A stretch of 64,000 bases of DNA from Micromonospora_J zhanjiangensis (lineage in GTDB: Bacteria; Actinomycetota; Actinomycetes; Mycobacteriales; Micromonosporaceae): NCBI RefSeq assembly GCF_042650605.1, contig NZ_JBHSBN010000009.1:62001-126000 (forward strand), in the 5' to 3' direction. The notes beneath the pieces are model-generated. The model was not told where the DNA came from. It saw only the letters and a list, made by a program, of their open reading frames with translations, and ran no database searches. The position numbers and the translations under genes were made by a program. Below are positions 15,605-23,959 of this stretch, in pieces; position 1 is the first letter of the stretch; each line of letters starts with the position of its first letter.

Positions 15605-17730
15605 CGTTGCCCCCCTCCGCCGCTCCACAGGGTGTCCACCAAGGCGTCCAGCCGGGACGCCAGGCTGGTGAAGTCCGTCTCGTAGCAGGCTCCGCCGGTC
15701 GAGCCGGTGACCTGCCGGATCGGCGGGGCGGAGCAGCGCGCCTCGCCCACCGAGACGACGAACACCCGGGCCGCGGCGGCCCGACCGGCCGCCACCAGTT
15801 GCTCGGCGGTCACGTCGCTGCCCTCGTCGACACCGTCGGTGAGCACCACCACCGCCCGGACCCGGTCCGGGCCAGCCGGTCCGAGCGCGCCGACCCCGTC
15901 CACGATCGCCCGGTACAGCGGCGTGTCGCCGGCCGGGCGTACCGTCCGCAGGGCCGCGGCCACGGCGTCCCGGCGGGGCGTCCCGTCGGCCGTGACACCG
16001 CCGGCGGCGAACGGCAGCAACCGTTGCGGGGTCCGGCCGGGACCGTGGAACACCCAGAGGCCGAACTCGTCCCGGGCACCCATTCGGTCCGACAGCCGGC
16101 CGACGCCGCGGGTCGCCACGTCGAACCGGGTCGGACCGGCCGGGCCGACCGGCTCGCGCATCGACCCGGAACCGTCCAACAGCAGCAGCACCCGGCCGGG
16201 TCGCTGGGCGGCCTGCCAGTTCGTCCGGGCGTCCGACAGCACCCGGTCGGTGGGCTGGACCGGCGGGAAGACGACGTCGGAGCGCGCGCCGAACCGTTCA
16301 CTGAGCGGGCCGCTGACCGGCCAGTTCGGCGGACGCAACCCGGCCGAGGTCAGCGCCCGCTTGCCCGGTTCGGCGGTCAGCCAGGAGCGCAGCTCGGTCA
16401 CCTGGGCCGCCTGCCGGGCCGACTGGTCCTTCCACCGCAGTTCGATCAGCGGCTGGTCGAGGTGGAGCGTGTCGCTCGGGTAGAGCGCCGTCAGGGTCCG
16501 CTCCGGCGGTGGTTCGCCCGCGCCCGGGCACCGGTCCCCCAGCGGCTCGCCGGAGTTGTACTGGACCACCTGTTGTTCGGTCAGGGCCAGGGCCGCGGCC
16601 GGCCGGTCCAGGCCGCGCTGCCGGCAGAGCAGGTCGAGCGCGTCGCCGATCGGGTAGCCGCCGGTGTCCAGGGCCGTCGCGACGCCGCTCTCGATCTCGC
16701 GGATCCGGCTCGCCGGGGCCAGTCCCGGATCGACCGCCGGTTCGGCCAGCCGGCTCGGGTCGCCGCCGGCGCTGGCGTACATGGCCACGGTGGCGAACTC
16801 GCCGGTGACCGAGCGGAGCGGGTCGGGTCGGGCGACCCCGGGGGCCAATCCCAGCGCGGGTAGCCCGTCGAGCAGATCCGTCCAGGTCAGGCCGGTCCGC
16901 TGCGCGTTCTCCGGCAGTGTCCGGCTGGGCACCGCCAGGACCAGCGGGGTGGCCGCGAGCGACACCCGGGGCGCCGCGACGAGCAGGCCGTTGGAGCTGA
17001 CCGCCGGGTCACCCAGGGCGTACCGGCTGGAGCCCGGCAGCCAGACGGCGGGCCGCGGCCCGATCGACCGCAGCGCACTGCCCTGCCAGCCGCCCCGCAG
17101 GGCCTCCCGGGCCTGGTCGGCGGGCGCGGCGTAGACGTGCGCACCCACCGTCGGGCAGCCCTGGTGCCGCCGCGCGCTGTCCATCGTGTACGCGTCGACG
17201 AGCCGGCGGGCGGTGGTCAGCCCTTCCGGGGTGGTGAGCACCGCCAACTCGGTCGGCTGGTCGCAGCCGAACAGCCGGACCGACGTCCACTCCAGCGCGC
17301 CGCTGCCGGCGCTGACCAGCGACCGGCCGAACCCGGCGGCGAGCAGCACGGCGAGGGCGACCAGCAACCACCGGCGCCGGCGGGACGGCCCGGGCGAGCG
17401 CCCGGCCGCCCGGCGCGGCGACGGCGGTCGGGGCAACCACCGGCCGCGCAGCCCACGGCCGGCCCGCTCGCGCAGGTAGTCGCGCAGCGGGGTGTGCGGG
17501 GCGACGGCCGCCAGCAGCGCGGCCAGCACCAGCAGCATCCACTGGAACCGGGTCTCCGGCCAGCCGTTGGACAGCGCGCCGGCGACGACCGCGATCACCA
17601 GCAGGGTGGTGTCGGTGAGGTCCTGCCGGGTGGACCGGCCGGCCGACGAACGCGGAGGCGGTTCGATGTCCGGCGGGCCGAACGGCTCGTCGACCGGTTG
17701 ACTGGGCGGGTCCTCGAAGGGGGATCGCAC
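15601..17730 (-). CDS. membrane protein fusing a substrate-binding-like domain to a VWA domain
   Basis: 709 residues. There are membrane segments at about 40-80 and 120-140, a periplasmic-binding-protein-like region (about 150-490), and a C-terminal von Willebrand A domain. Its MIDAS is complete: D519-G-S521-G-S523, Thr603 and Asp632. VWA domains with a MIDAS bind partners through a metal. Coupled to the solute-binding protein downstream without transporter genes, it suggests a surface ligand-sensing or adhesion pair rather than uptake (inference). The start is GTG 17730. Confidence 0.82.
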   Translation of the reverse strand: MRSPFEDPPSQPVDEPFGPPDIEPPPRSSAGRSTRQDLTDTTLLVIAVVAGALSNGWPETRFQWMLLVLAALLAAVAPHTPLRDYLRERAGRGLRGRWLPRPPSPRRAAGRSPGPSRRRRWLLVALAVLLAAGFGRSLVSAGSGALEWTSVRLFGCDQPTELAVLTTPEGLTTARRLVDAYTMDSARRHQGCPTVGAHVYAAPADQAREALRGGWQGSALRSIGPRPAVWLPGSSRYALGDPAVSSNGLLVAAPRVSLAATPLVLAVPSRTLPENAQRTGLTWTDLLDGLPALGLAPGVARPDPLRSVTGEFATVAMYASAGGDPSRLAEPAVDPGLAPASRIREIESGVATALDTGGYPIGDALDLLCRQRGLDRPAAALALTEQQVVQYNSGEPLGDRCPGAGEPPPERTLTALYPSDTLHLDQPLIELRWKDQSARQAAQVTELRSWLTAEPGKRALTSAGLRPPNWPVSGPLSERFGARSDVVFPPVQPTDRVLSDARTNWQAAQRPGRVLLLLDGSGSMREPVGPAGPTRFDVATRGVGRLSDRMGARDEFGLWVFHGPGRTPQRLLPFAAGGVTADGTPRRDAVAAALRTVRPAGDTPLYRAIVDGVGALGPAGPDRVRAVVVLTDGVDEGSDVTAEQLVAAGRAAAARVFVVSVGEARCSAPPIRQVTGSTGGACYETDFTSLASRLDALVDTLWSGGGGQR

Positions 17731-18081
17731 GGTACGCGCACCACCCCTCTTCGTGTCCGTCCGGTAACAGGAAACCTACTACCGGCTGTCTACCAGCGCC
17801 GCCCCGTCGCATCGACCGTGTTCGAGCCGTACGGGCGGATCCGGGTATCCCGCCCACCCCTCGCCCGTAATTACTCTACGTATCCAAACGGTACGTGATC
17901 AACGCCTCTGGCCTGCGAATTTCTGCCGGTTCCTGCCTCTTCACGAGGAGCGGCGAACACAGTAAGTTAGGTGCCCGCAGGGGCGGTTCTTCCCGGACGT
18001 CCTCGCGCACGCCCGTCAGTGCAGGCTCCGACAGCCGGGCGTGACCCCTCTTACGCGCTGCAAAGCATCGGAGGCCGACCA
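17731..18081. other. divergent intergenic region
   Basis: 351 bp between the VWA gene and the roadblock gene. It has a relatively AT-rich patch at about 17866-17900 and an RBS (GGAGG, 18070-18074) for the roadblock gene. It should hold both promoters; I cannot place either with confidence. Confidence 0.4.
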
Positions 18082-18591
18082 GTGTCGTACCGCGACGCCA
18101 TGGACACCGCACCCAGGGTGTCCGCTTCCCCGTTGCCACGCCGGGCACCGGCGGCGTCCTTCGCCGAACGCGACCTCGGGCCGCCGCCGACGCTGGACCC
18201 GTCGCCGATGGCCCAGCACGGGCCCGCCCTGCACGCCGAGTTCGCCGCCCTGTGGGACCGGGTCCCCGGCGTCCGGGGTTGCGTGGTCGCCGGCATCGAC
18301 GGGCTGCTCATCGCGCACGACCTCGGCCCGGACACCCAGCCGTACGACGTCGCCACGCTGGCCGCCGCGGTGATGCAGATCGGCCGGCAGAGCGCCATGG
18401 CGCTGCACCACCGGCCGTTCCGCGACTCGACGGTCCGCACCGACTCCGGCTCGTTCACCGTGTACGCGTTGAGCGACTCCGCGCTGCTCGCCGTGCTCGG
18501 CGACGCCGGCCTGGAGCCCGACCGCCTGCACCCGCACGCCCGCCCGGTCGTGGAACGGCTGGCCCGCCTGCTGCGCGGCTACCCGACCTGA
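18082..18591 (+). CDS. roadblock/LC7-domain protein
   Basis: 169 residues. A variable N-terminus is followed by a roadblock domain (about 45-165): VRGCVVAGIDGLLIAHDL, a central helix ATLAAAVMQIGRQSAMAL, and strands with SFTVYALSDSALLAVLGD. In actinomycetes these proteins act as MglB-like GAPs or partners of small GTPases in conservons; no GTPase gene is adjacent here. The GTG at 18082 has GGAGG 8 nt upstream. Confidence 0.85.
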   Translation: MSYRDAMDTAPRVSASPLPRRAPAASFAERDLGPPPTLDPSPMAQHGPALHAEFAALWDRVPGVRGCVVAGIDGLLIAHDLGPDTQPYDVATLAAAVMQIGRQSAMALHHRPFRDSTVRTDSGSFTVYALSDSALLAVLGDAGLEPDRLHPHARPVVERLARLLRGYPT

Positions 18592-18698
18592 CGGGCCCCG
18601 CGATCCTGCCGGGTGGGTCCGGCCCGCGCCCCGGTCCGATGACCGCCCCACGGCGGGCCGATTGGCCCTGACCGGGGCGGGTGGGCCACCATGCGGTC

Positions 18699-19655
18699 AT
18701 GCCCAGTTCCTCATCCGACCAGGACCGGCCGGCATCACCCGCCGCGCCGACCGGCCGGCCGGCGGCACCGCCCCGGGCACTTTCCGCGGGACAACCGCCG
18801 GCGCTCCCGGCCGCGCGGTCGGCACCCCCCGCAGGAGCGACCCGGGCACTGCCGGCGCAGTCCTCGGACACCCCGGGGGCGCAGCCGCCGCGAGCGCTGC
18901 CCGCCGGTACGCCGTCTTCGCGGCCATGTCCGGCAGCGTCGACGCCGGGAACGTCGGCCGGTCGGCCGGTCGGGGGCACGGTCTACGGCGGGACGGTCGG
19001 GGCGAAGCCGCACCGGGACCGGCCCATGATGGTCGCGCTGGCCGTCGGCGCGGTCGGCGTACTGCTGGGGGTCCTTTTCGCCACCGGGGTGCTCCGCGGT
19101 GACGACGAGCCGAACCCCGTCGTGGTTTCCGCCGCCGGCGCGACCGGGACGCCCGGCGACACCGTGACCGACGACCCGGCCGCGAGCGCGCAGCCGACCC
19201 CGGCCGGGTCCGCGTCGGCCCCGCCGGGCGAGCCGGCGCCCCGGGCGTTCCGATCCCTGGCGTCGTCGCTCTGCCTGGCCGTGGACGGCACGGCGGACCC
19301 GGAGGGTGCCGCCGCCCGGCAGGACCCGTGCACCGGCGCGGCGGACCAGCTCTGGCTGGCCACCTCGGCCGGGTCGGACTGGGTGACGCTGGTCAACTCG
19401 GCCAGCGGCCGGTGCCTGGACGTCGACGACGCCAGCACCGACGAGGAGGCCGAGGTGCACCAGCGGACCTGCACCGCCGCGCCGAATCAGCAGTGGCGGG
19501 TCGTCCCGGGCCCGAACGGCGACGGGGCGGTGACGGCCGTCAACGTCAACAGCGGCAAGTGCCTCACCGTGCCCGACCTGAGCACCGAACCCGGCACCGA
19601 ACTGCGCCAGTTCACCTGCAACGGCGGCGCCAACCAACAATGGACCGCCGCCTGA
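18699..19655 (+). CDS. membrane-anchored ricin-type beta-trefoil lectin
   Basis: 318 residues. A Pro/Ala/Ser-rich cytoplasmic N-terminus (about 1-105), a single membrane segment (about 110-132, MVALAVGAVGVLLGVLFATG), a linker, and a C-terminal ricin B-type trefoil (about 185-318) with the three QxW-type repeats DQLWLA, NQQWRV and NQQWTA and paired cysteines. It probably binds sugars outside the cell. The ATG at 18699 lies 6 nt after CACCAT and lacks an RBS. Confidence 0.85.
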   Translation: MPSSSSDQDRPASPAAPTGRPAAPPRALSAGQPPALPAARSAPPAGATRALPAQSSDTPGAQPPRALPAGTPSSRPCPAASTPGTSAGRPVGGTVYGGTVGAKPHRDRPMMVALAVGAVGVLLGVLFATGVLRGDDEPNPVVVSAAGATGTPGDTVTDDPAASAQPTPAGSASAPPGEPAPRAFRSLASSLCLAVDGTADPEGAAARQDPCTGAADQLWLATSAGSDWVTLVNSASGRCLDVDDASTDEEAEVHQRTCTAAPNQQWRVVPGPNGDGAVTAVNVNSGKCLTVPDLSTEPGTELRQFTCNGGANQQWTAA

Positions 19656-19664
19656 CCCGGGGCC

Positions 19665-20984
19665 TCAGGCGTCCTCGGGACGCAGGCGCCAGCCGGCGGC
19701 GGCCGGGACCGGGGCGGGCGGCACCTCGAAGATCGGGCCGGTGGTCCGGCGCCGGCGCAGCAGCACCGACAGCACGGCCGCGCCGACCGACAGCGCACCG
19801 GCCACGTACCAGGCCAGCGCGTAGCTGCCGAGCTGGTCGCGGACCAGACCGGTGGCGGTGGCCGCCAGCGCCGCGCCGAACTGGTGCGCGGCGAACACCC
19901 AGCCGAACACCACCGGCCCGCTCGCGCCGAAGTACTCCCGGCACAGCGCCACCGTGGGCGGCACGGTGGCCACCCAGTCCAGGCCGTAGAAGACGATGAA
20001 CACCAGCATGCTCGGGCCGGTGGTCGCGGCGAACAGGCTGGGCAGCACCAGCAGGGAGGCGCCGCGCAGCGCATAGTAGGCGCCGAGCAGCAGCCGGCTG
20101 TCCACCCGGTCGGTGAGCCAGCCCGAGGCGACCGTACCGACGATGTCGAAGAGCCCGACCAGCGCGAGCAGCCCGGCGGCCGTGGTCTCCGGCATGCCGT
20201 GGTCGTGCGCCGCCGGGATGAAGTGGGTGCCGACCAGGCCGTTGGTGGTCGCGCCGCAGATCGCGAACCCGCCGGCCAGCAGCCAGAACGGCCGGGTCCG
20301 GGCCGCCGCGGCGAGGGCGCGCAGCGCCCGGCTCGCCGCCCCACCACCGGTCGCGGCCGGCACCGGCACCAGCTCCTCGCCCCCGTACGGCGGCAGGCCG
20401 AGATCCGCCGGGTGGTCGCGCAGCAGCCAACCCACCAGCGGTACGACCACCAGCGCCGCCGCCGCGACGATGAGCGCGGCGGTACGCCAACCGTGGTCGC
20501 GGACCACCACCGCGAGCAGCGGCAGGAAGACGAGTTGACCGGCCGCCCCGCCGGCGGTGAGCACCCCGGTGACCAGGCCCCGGTGCCGGACGAACCAGCG
20601 ACCGGTGACGGTGGCCACGAAGGCCAGCGCCATCGAGCCGGTGCCCAGGCCGACCAGGACGCCCCAGCACAGCACGAGCTGCCAGCTCGCGGTCATGAAC
20701 ACGGTCAGCCCGCTGCCGGCGCTGACCAGCACCAGCGCCCCGGCCACCACCCGGCGTACGCCGAACCGGTCCATCAGGGCGGCGGCGAACGGGGCGGTCA
20801 GGCCGTACAGGATCAGGTTGACCGAGACGGCGGCCGAGATGGTGGCCAACGGCCAGCCGAACTCGGCGTGCAGCGGATGCAGCAACACGGACGGGGTGGC
20901 CCGGAAACCGGCGGCGCCGACCAGCGCCACGAAGGTGACGGCGGCGACCAGCCAGGCCGGGTGGATCAGGCGATGACGACTCAC
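19665..20984 (-). CDS. MFS transporter, monocarboxylate/oxalate-formate-like
   Basis: 439 residues with 12 membrane segments and a central cytoplasmic loop. Motif A-like loops are RFGVRR after helix 2 and TDRVDSRLLLG after helix 8. The sequence style (SVLLHPLHAEFGW, then AAVSVNLILYGL) matches the MCT/OFA group. The GTG at 20984 lies 6 nt after GAGACT. It diverges from the GlxA-type regulator, which probably controls it. Confidence 0.82.
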   Translation of the reverse strand: MSRHRLIHPAWLVAAVTFVALVGAAGFRATPSVLLHPLHAEFGWPLATISAAVSVNLILYGLTAPFAAALMDRFGVRRVVAGALVLVSAGSGLTVFMTASWQLVLCWGVLVGLGTGSMALAFVATVTGRWFVRHRGLVTGVLTAGGAAGQLVFLPLLAVVVRDHGWRTAALIVAAAALVVVPLVGWLLRDHPADLGLPPYGGEELVPVPAATGGGAASRALRALAAAARTRPFWLLAGGFAICGATTNGLVGTHFIPAAHDHGMPETTAAGLLALVGLFDIVGTVASGWLTDRVDSRLLLGAYYALRGASLLVLPSLFAATTGPSMLVFIVFYGLDWVATVPPTVALCREYFGASGPVVFGWVFAAHQFGAALAATATGLVRDQLGSYALAWYVAGALSVGAAVLSVLLRRRRTTGPIFEVPPAPVPAAAGWRLRPEDA

Positions 20985-21055
20985 CCGGGCAGTCTCACCC
21001 CGCCGGGTACGCCCCGACGAGTGGCCGGAAAGCCATGCTGCGCAACAATCGGGCC

Positions 21056-22054
21056 ATGGCCCTCTCCCGGCACCGGATCGCCGTCCTCGCCCTGCCCGAC
21101 GTGGTGGGCCTCGACCTGGGCACCCCGGGCCAGGTCTTCCACTGCGCCCGTACGGCCGACGGCAACGTCCCGCTCTACCGGATCGAGGTCTGCACCCCCG
21201 GCCGCGCGCCGGTCCGCTCCTCGGCCGGCTACCAGGTCCTGCCGGAGCACGGCCTGGAGCTGCTGGAGCAGGCCGACACGGTGATCGTCCCCGGCGTACA
21301 CGGCGGTCCGCCGCTGACCGACGGCACCGTCGACCCGACGGTGACGGCCGCGCTGCGCGACGCGTACCGCCGGGGGGCGCGGATCGTGTCGATCTGCACC
21401 GGCGCGTTCGTGCTGGCCGCCGCCGGGCTGCTGGACGGTCGGCCGGCCACCACGCACTGGGCCTGGGCGGACCGGTTCCGCACCCTGCACCCCCGGGTCC
21501 GGCTCGACCCGGACGTGCTGTTCGTCGACGACGGACAGGTGCTCACCTCGGCCGGGGTCGCCGCCGGGATCGACCTGTGCCTGCACCTGGTGCGCACCGA
21601 CCACGGCAGCGCGGTGGCCAACCTGGCCGCCCGGCGGTGCGTGGTGCCGCCCTGGCGCGACGGCGGTCAGGCGCAGTTCATCCAGCGACCGGTGCCGGCG
21701 GTCACCGACAGCGGCACCGGGGCCACCCGGGACTGGGCCCGGCGCCGGCTGCACGAGCCGCTGACCCTGCGCGACCTGGCCGGCCACGCCAACATGAGCG
21801 TCCGCACCTTCACCCGGCGGTTCCGCGAGGAGACCGGGATGAGCGCCACCGACTGGCTGCTCCAGCAGCGCACCGACCACGCGCGGCTGTTGCTGGAGAG
21901 CACCGACCTGGCGGTCGACCAGGTGGCCCACCGGTCGGGGTTCGGCACCACCGCGGCGCTGCGGCAGCAACTGCACCGGCGGATCGGGGTCTCGCCGAGC
22001 GCCTACCGGCGGACGTTCCGGGCCCCCGAGGACGACCTGCGCGCCCCGGTCTGA
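21056..22054 (+). CDS. GlxA-family regulator (DJ-1/PfpI plus AraC HTH)
   Basis: 332 residues. The DJ-1/PfpI-like domain (about 5-185) keeps the nucleophile-elbow Cys in SICTGAFVLAAAGLL. The AraC-type double HTH (about 220-325) shows LTLRDLAGHANMSVRTFTRRF and the signature VAHRSGFGTTAALRQQL. Family members activate nearby metabolic or transport genes. The ATG at 21056 lies 6 nt after AACAAT (21044-21049), so it is probably leaderless. Divergence from the MFS gene suggests that gene is its target. Confidence 0.88.
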   Translation: MALSRHRIAVLALPDVVGLDLGTPGQVFHCARTADGNVPLYRIEVCTPGRAPVRSSAGYQVLPEHGLELLEQADTVIVPGVHGGPPLTDGTVDPTVTAALRDAYRRGARIVSICTGAFVLAAAGLLDGRPATTHWAWADRFRTLHPRVRLDPDVLFVDDGQVLTSAGVAAGIDLCLHLVRTDHGSAVANLAARRCVVPPWRDGGQAQFIQRPVPAVTDSGTGATRDWARRRLHEPLTLRDLAGHANMSVRTFTRRFREETGMSATDWLLQQRTDHARLLLESTDLAVDQVAHRSGFGTTAALRQQLHRRIGVSPSAYRRTFRAPEDDLRAPV

Positions 22055-22067
22055 CCGGCCCGTCCGG

Positions 22068-22931
22068 TCACCGGCGGCCGGACCGGATCCCGCCGCGTCC
22101 GCCCGTCTGCCCGGCCACCGCCCGCGCCGCTGCCGCGGTCTCGTCCGGGTCGCCGGCCGGCGCCGGGGGTTCCGCCGGGTACGACGCGGAACCCTCGCCG
22201 GGCGTCGCCGCCGATGACGTCCCGGACAAATTGGGTGCGGCTCCCGCCGGATCGGTCGTGGCCGGGTCGGTCGCGGCCGTGACCCGCACCGCCGACTCCT
22301 CGGCGGCCTTGCGGGCGCGGCGGGCCCGCAGCCGGGACCGGACGCCCAGCAGCACCGCCGCGCCGGCGAGCACCAGCACCGACAGGCCCAGCCCGAGGTG
22401 CCCGTACTGCCGGTAGGCGGTGCCGGCGGCGGCGCCGACGGCGACGTACACCAGCGCCCAGACCGCCGCGCCCAACCCGGCCCAGCCGGCGAACCGGCGC
22501 AACGGCATGCGCACCGAACCGGCCACGATCGGTGCCACCGCGTGCAGCATGGAGACGAACCGGATCGGCACCAGCACCCGACCGCCGGTGCCACTCAGGT
22601 ACGCCTCGGCGCGGTCCCAGCGGTCCGGACCGATCAGCCGACCGATCCGCCCGGTCCGCAGCCGCGACCCCAGCGTCCGGCCGATGGTGTAGCCGGCCAG
22701 CTCGCCGGTGAAGGTGCCGACCGTCGACGCCGCCGCCACCAGGGCGAACCGCGCCGGTGTGTGCGCGGTGGAACCGGCCAGCAGCACCACGATGTCCCCG
22801 GGCAGGAAGAGCCCGACCAGCGCGGTCGCCTCCAGCGCGGCGAACCCCCCGGCGATCAGCGCCAGCGTGGTCGGATCCCAGCCGGTGATGACCTGCAGGG
22901 CCCGGTCGATCAGGTCGCTCACCGCGTCCAT
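22068..22931 (-). CDS. DedA-family membrane protein
   Basis: 287 residues. The DedA/SNARE-associated core spans about 15-195, with GLFLPGDIVVLLAGS, FTGELAGYTIGRTLGSRL, and VLVPIRFVSMLHAVAPIVAGSVR before the last helices. A Pro/Ala/Thr-rich, probably disordered tail of about 75 residues follows. DedA proteins are lipid flippases, including undecaprenyl-phosphate recycling. ATG 22931 was chosen because MDAVSDLID leads directly into the fold. Confidence 0.85.
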   Translation of the reverse strand: MDAVSDLIDRALQVITGWDPTTLALIAGGFAALEATALVGLFLPGDIVVLLAGSTAHTPARFALVAAASTVGTFTGELAGYTIGRTLGSRLRTGRIGRLIGPDRWDRAEAYLSGTGGRVLVPIRFVSMLHAVAPIVAGSVRMPLRRFAGWAGLGAAVWALVYVAVGAAAGTAYRQYGHLGLGLSVLVLAGAAVLLGVRSRLRARRARKAAEESAVRVTAATDPATTDPAGAAPNLSGTSSAATPGEGSASYPAEPPAPAGDPDETAAAARAVAGQTGGRGGIRSGRR

Positions 22932-23299
22932 CGCCGGTCCCGGGTCGTGCGCAACCGTGCGTTCACTCGTCGCATGGTGTACCAGTCCCCTCGCGGGCCG
23001 ATGGCGCAAACGCCAGTTCGCAGGCGGGGGCGGCGTGCCGGTGCCCCCGTGCCGGATACGTGCTCGTCGCTCGCCGGTGTCGATGACCGGCCGGCCGTGC
23101 CGACGATTCTTCCTGTGAAGCCTCTCAGGATAGAGCCATGGTCGCCAATGCGGGTTGCCCCGGAATCCGTTTCATGGTGACCCGTAGGGCGGGTGGATCA
23201 GCCGGCGCCACGGACCGGTTCCGGACCGTGACCGACCGGCCGTCCACCTCCACGGGCCGGCGGTGGCGGCGCCGCGGCGCGGTCCGTGCCATCCGCGGA
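22932..23299. other. intergenic region upstream of dedA-like gene
   Basis: 368 bp with no credible gene. A -10-like TATCCT on the minus strand (near 23128-23133) could serve the DedA gene with a long leader. Nothing else stands out. Confidence 0.35.
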
Positions 23300-23773
23300 T
23301 CACGCCGGGTCCGGGCGCAGCGCCCGGAGCTGGTCGGTGTGCGCGGGCAGGTGCACCCGTTCGTGGATATCCACCACCCGACCCCAGGGCAGCGGCTCGT
23401 CGATCACGATCCGGTCGCCGTCGTGGATGTGCGTCTCGACGGGCACGCCGGCCGCCTCCGGGCCGAGCCGGTCGATTAGCGCGCAGATCCGCCCGCTGCC
23501 GGACCGCAGCCGATCGGTCAGACCGGCCAGGCCGGCGCACTCGGTCACCAGCTCGTCCAGCTGCGACCGGCCGATCGCGTCGTGGTCGTAGTAGGCGTAC
23601 GGCGAGCCGGCGAGCACCGCCTCGGTGGCCTCGGCGAACAGCACGTCGCTGCTGACCACGTGCGCCACCACCCGCTCGGCGGTCCACTGCCCGTCCGGCG
23701 GTCGGCCGAACCCGCCGGCGGCGATCTCGGCGAACAACACGTCGTACGCCCGGCGCAGCACGGCGGTGTCCAT
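23300..23773 (-). CDS. DinB-like / maleylpyruvate-isomerase-like protein
   Basis: 157 residues of the DinB four-helix family: an N-terminal helix with the metal-binding His region (WTAERVVAHVVSSDVLF), a middle ETHIHDGDR, and a last helix with HERVHLPAHTDQLRAL. Three spaced His residues fit the metal site. Many members are mycothiol-dependent transferases. The ATG at 23773 lies 7 nt after -10-like TATCGT (23781-23786), a leaderless arrangement. Confidence 0.75.
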   Translation of the reverse strand: MDTAVLRRAYDVLFAEIAAGGFGRPPDGQWTAERVVAHVVSSDVLFAEATEAVLAGSPYAYYDHDAIGRSQLDELVTECAGLAGLTDRLRSGSGRICALIDRLGPEAAGVPVETHIHDGDRIVIDEPLPWGRVVDIHERVHLPAHTDQLRALRPDPA

Positions 23774-23840
23774 GCCGCTCACGATAGGGGGCCCCACCGA
23801 CCGCCGGCCGGCCACCGACCGGACGCAACCCTCCCGGGTG

Positions 23841-23959
23841 TCAGCCGGCCCGGCGGGTCAGCCGGCCCGGCGGGTCAGCCGGTCCGGCGGGTCAGCCGGT
23901 CCGGCGGGTCAGCCGGCTCGGCGGGTCAGCCGGTCCGGCGGGTCAGCCGGCTCGGCGGC
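23841..23959. repeat. seven 17-bp tandem repeats containing a stop codon
   Basis: Units of TCAGCCGGCCCGGCGGG, with C/T variation at two positions, start at 23841, 23858, 23875, 23892, 23909, 23926 and 23943. The last unit carries the stop codon and final codons of the leftward VWA gene. The array thus looks like outward expansion of the gene's 3' end, each copy bringing another TGA. Confidence 0.9.

Noticed and set aside
23841..23959. CRISPR array or origin iterons
   Set aside because: Units are directly abutting without spacers and overlap a coding end; a minisatellite explains them better.
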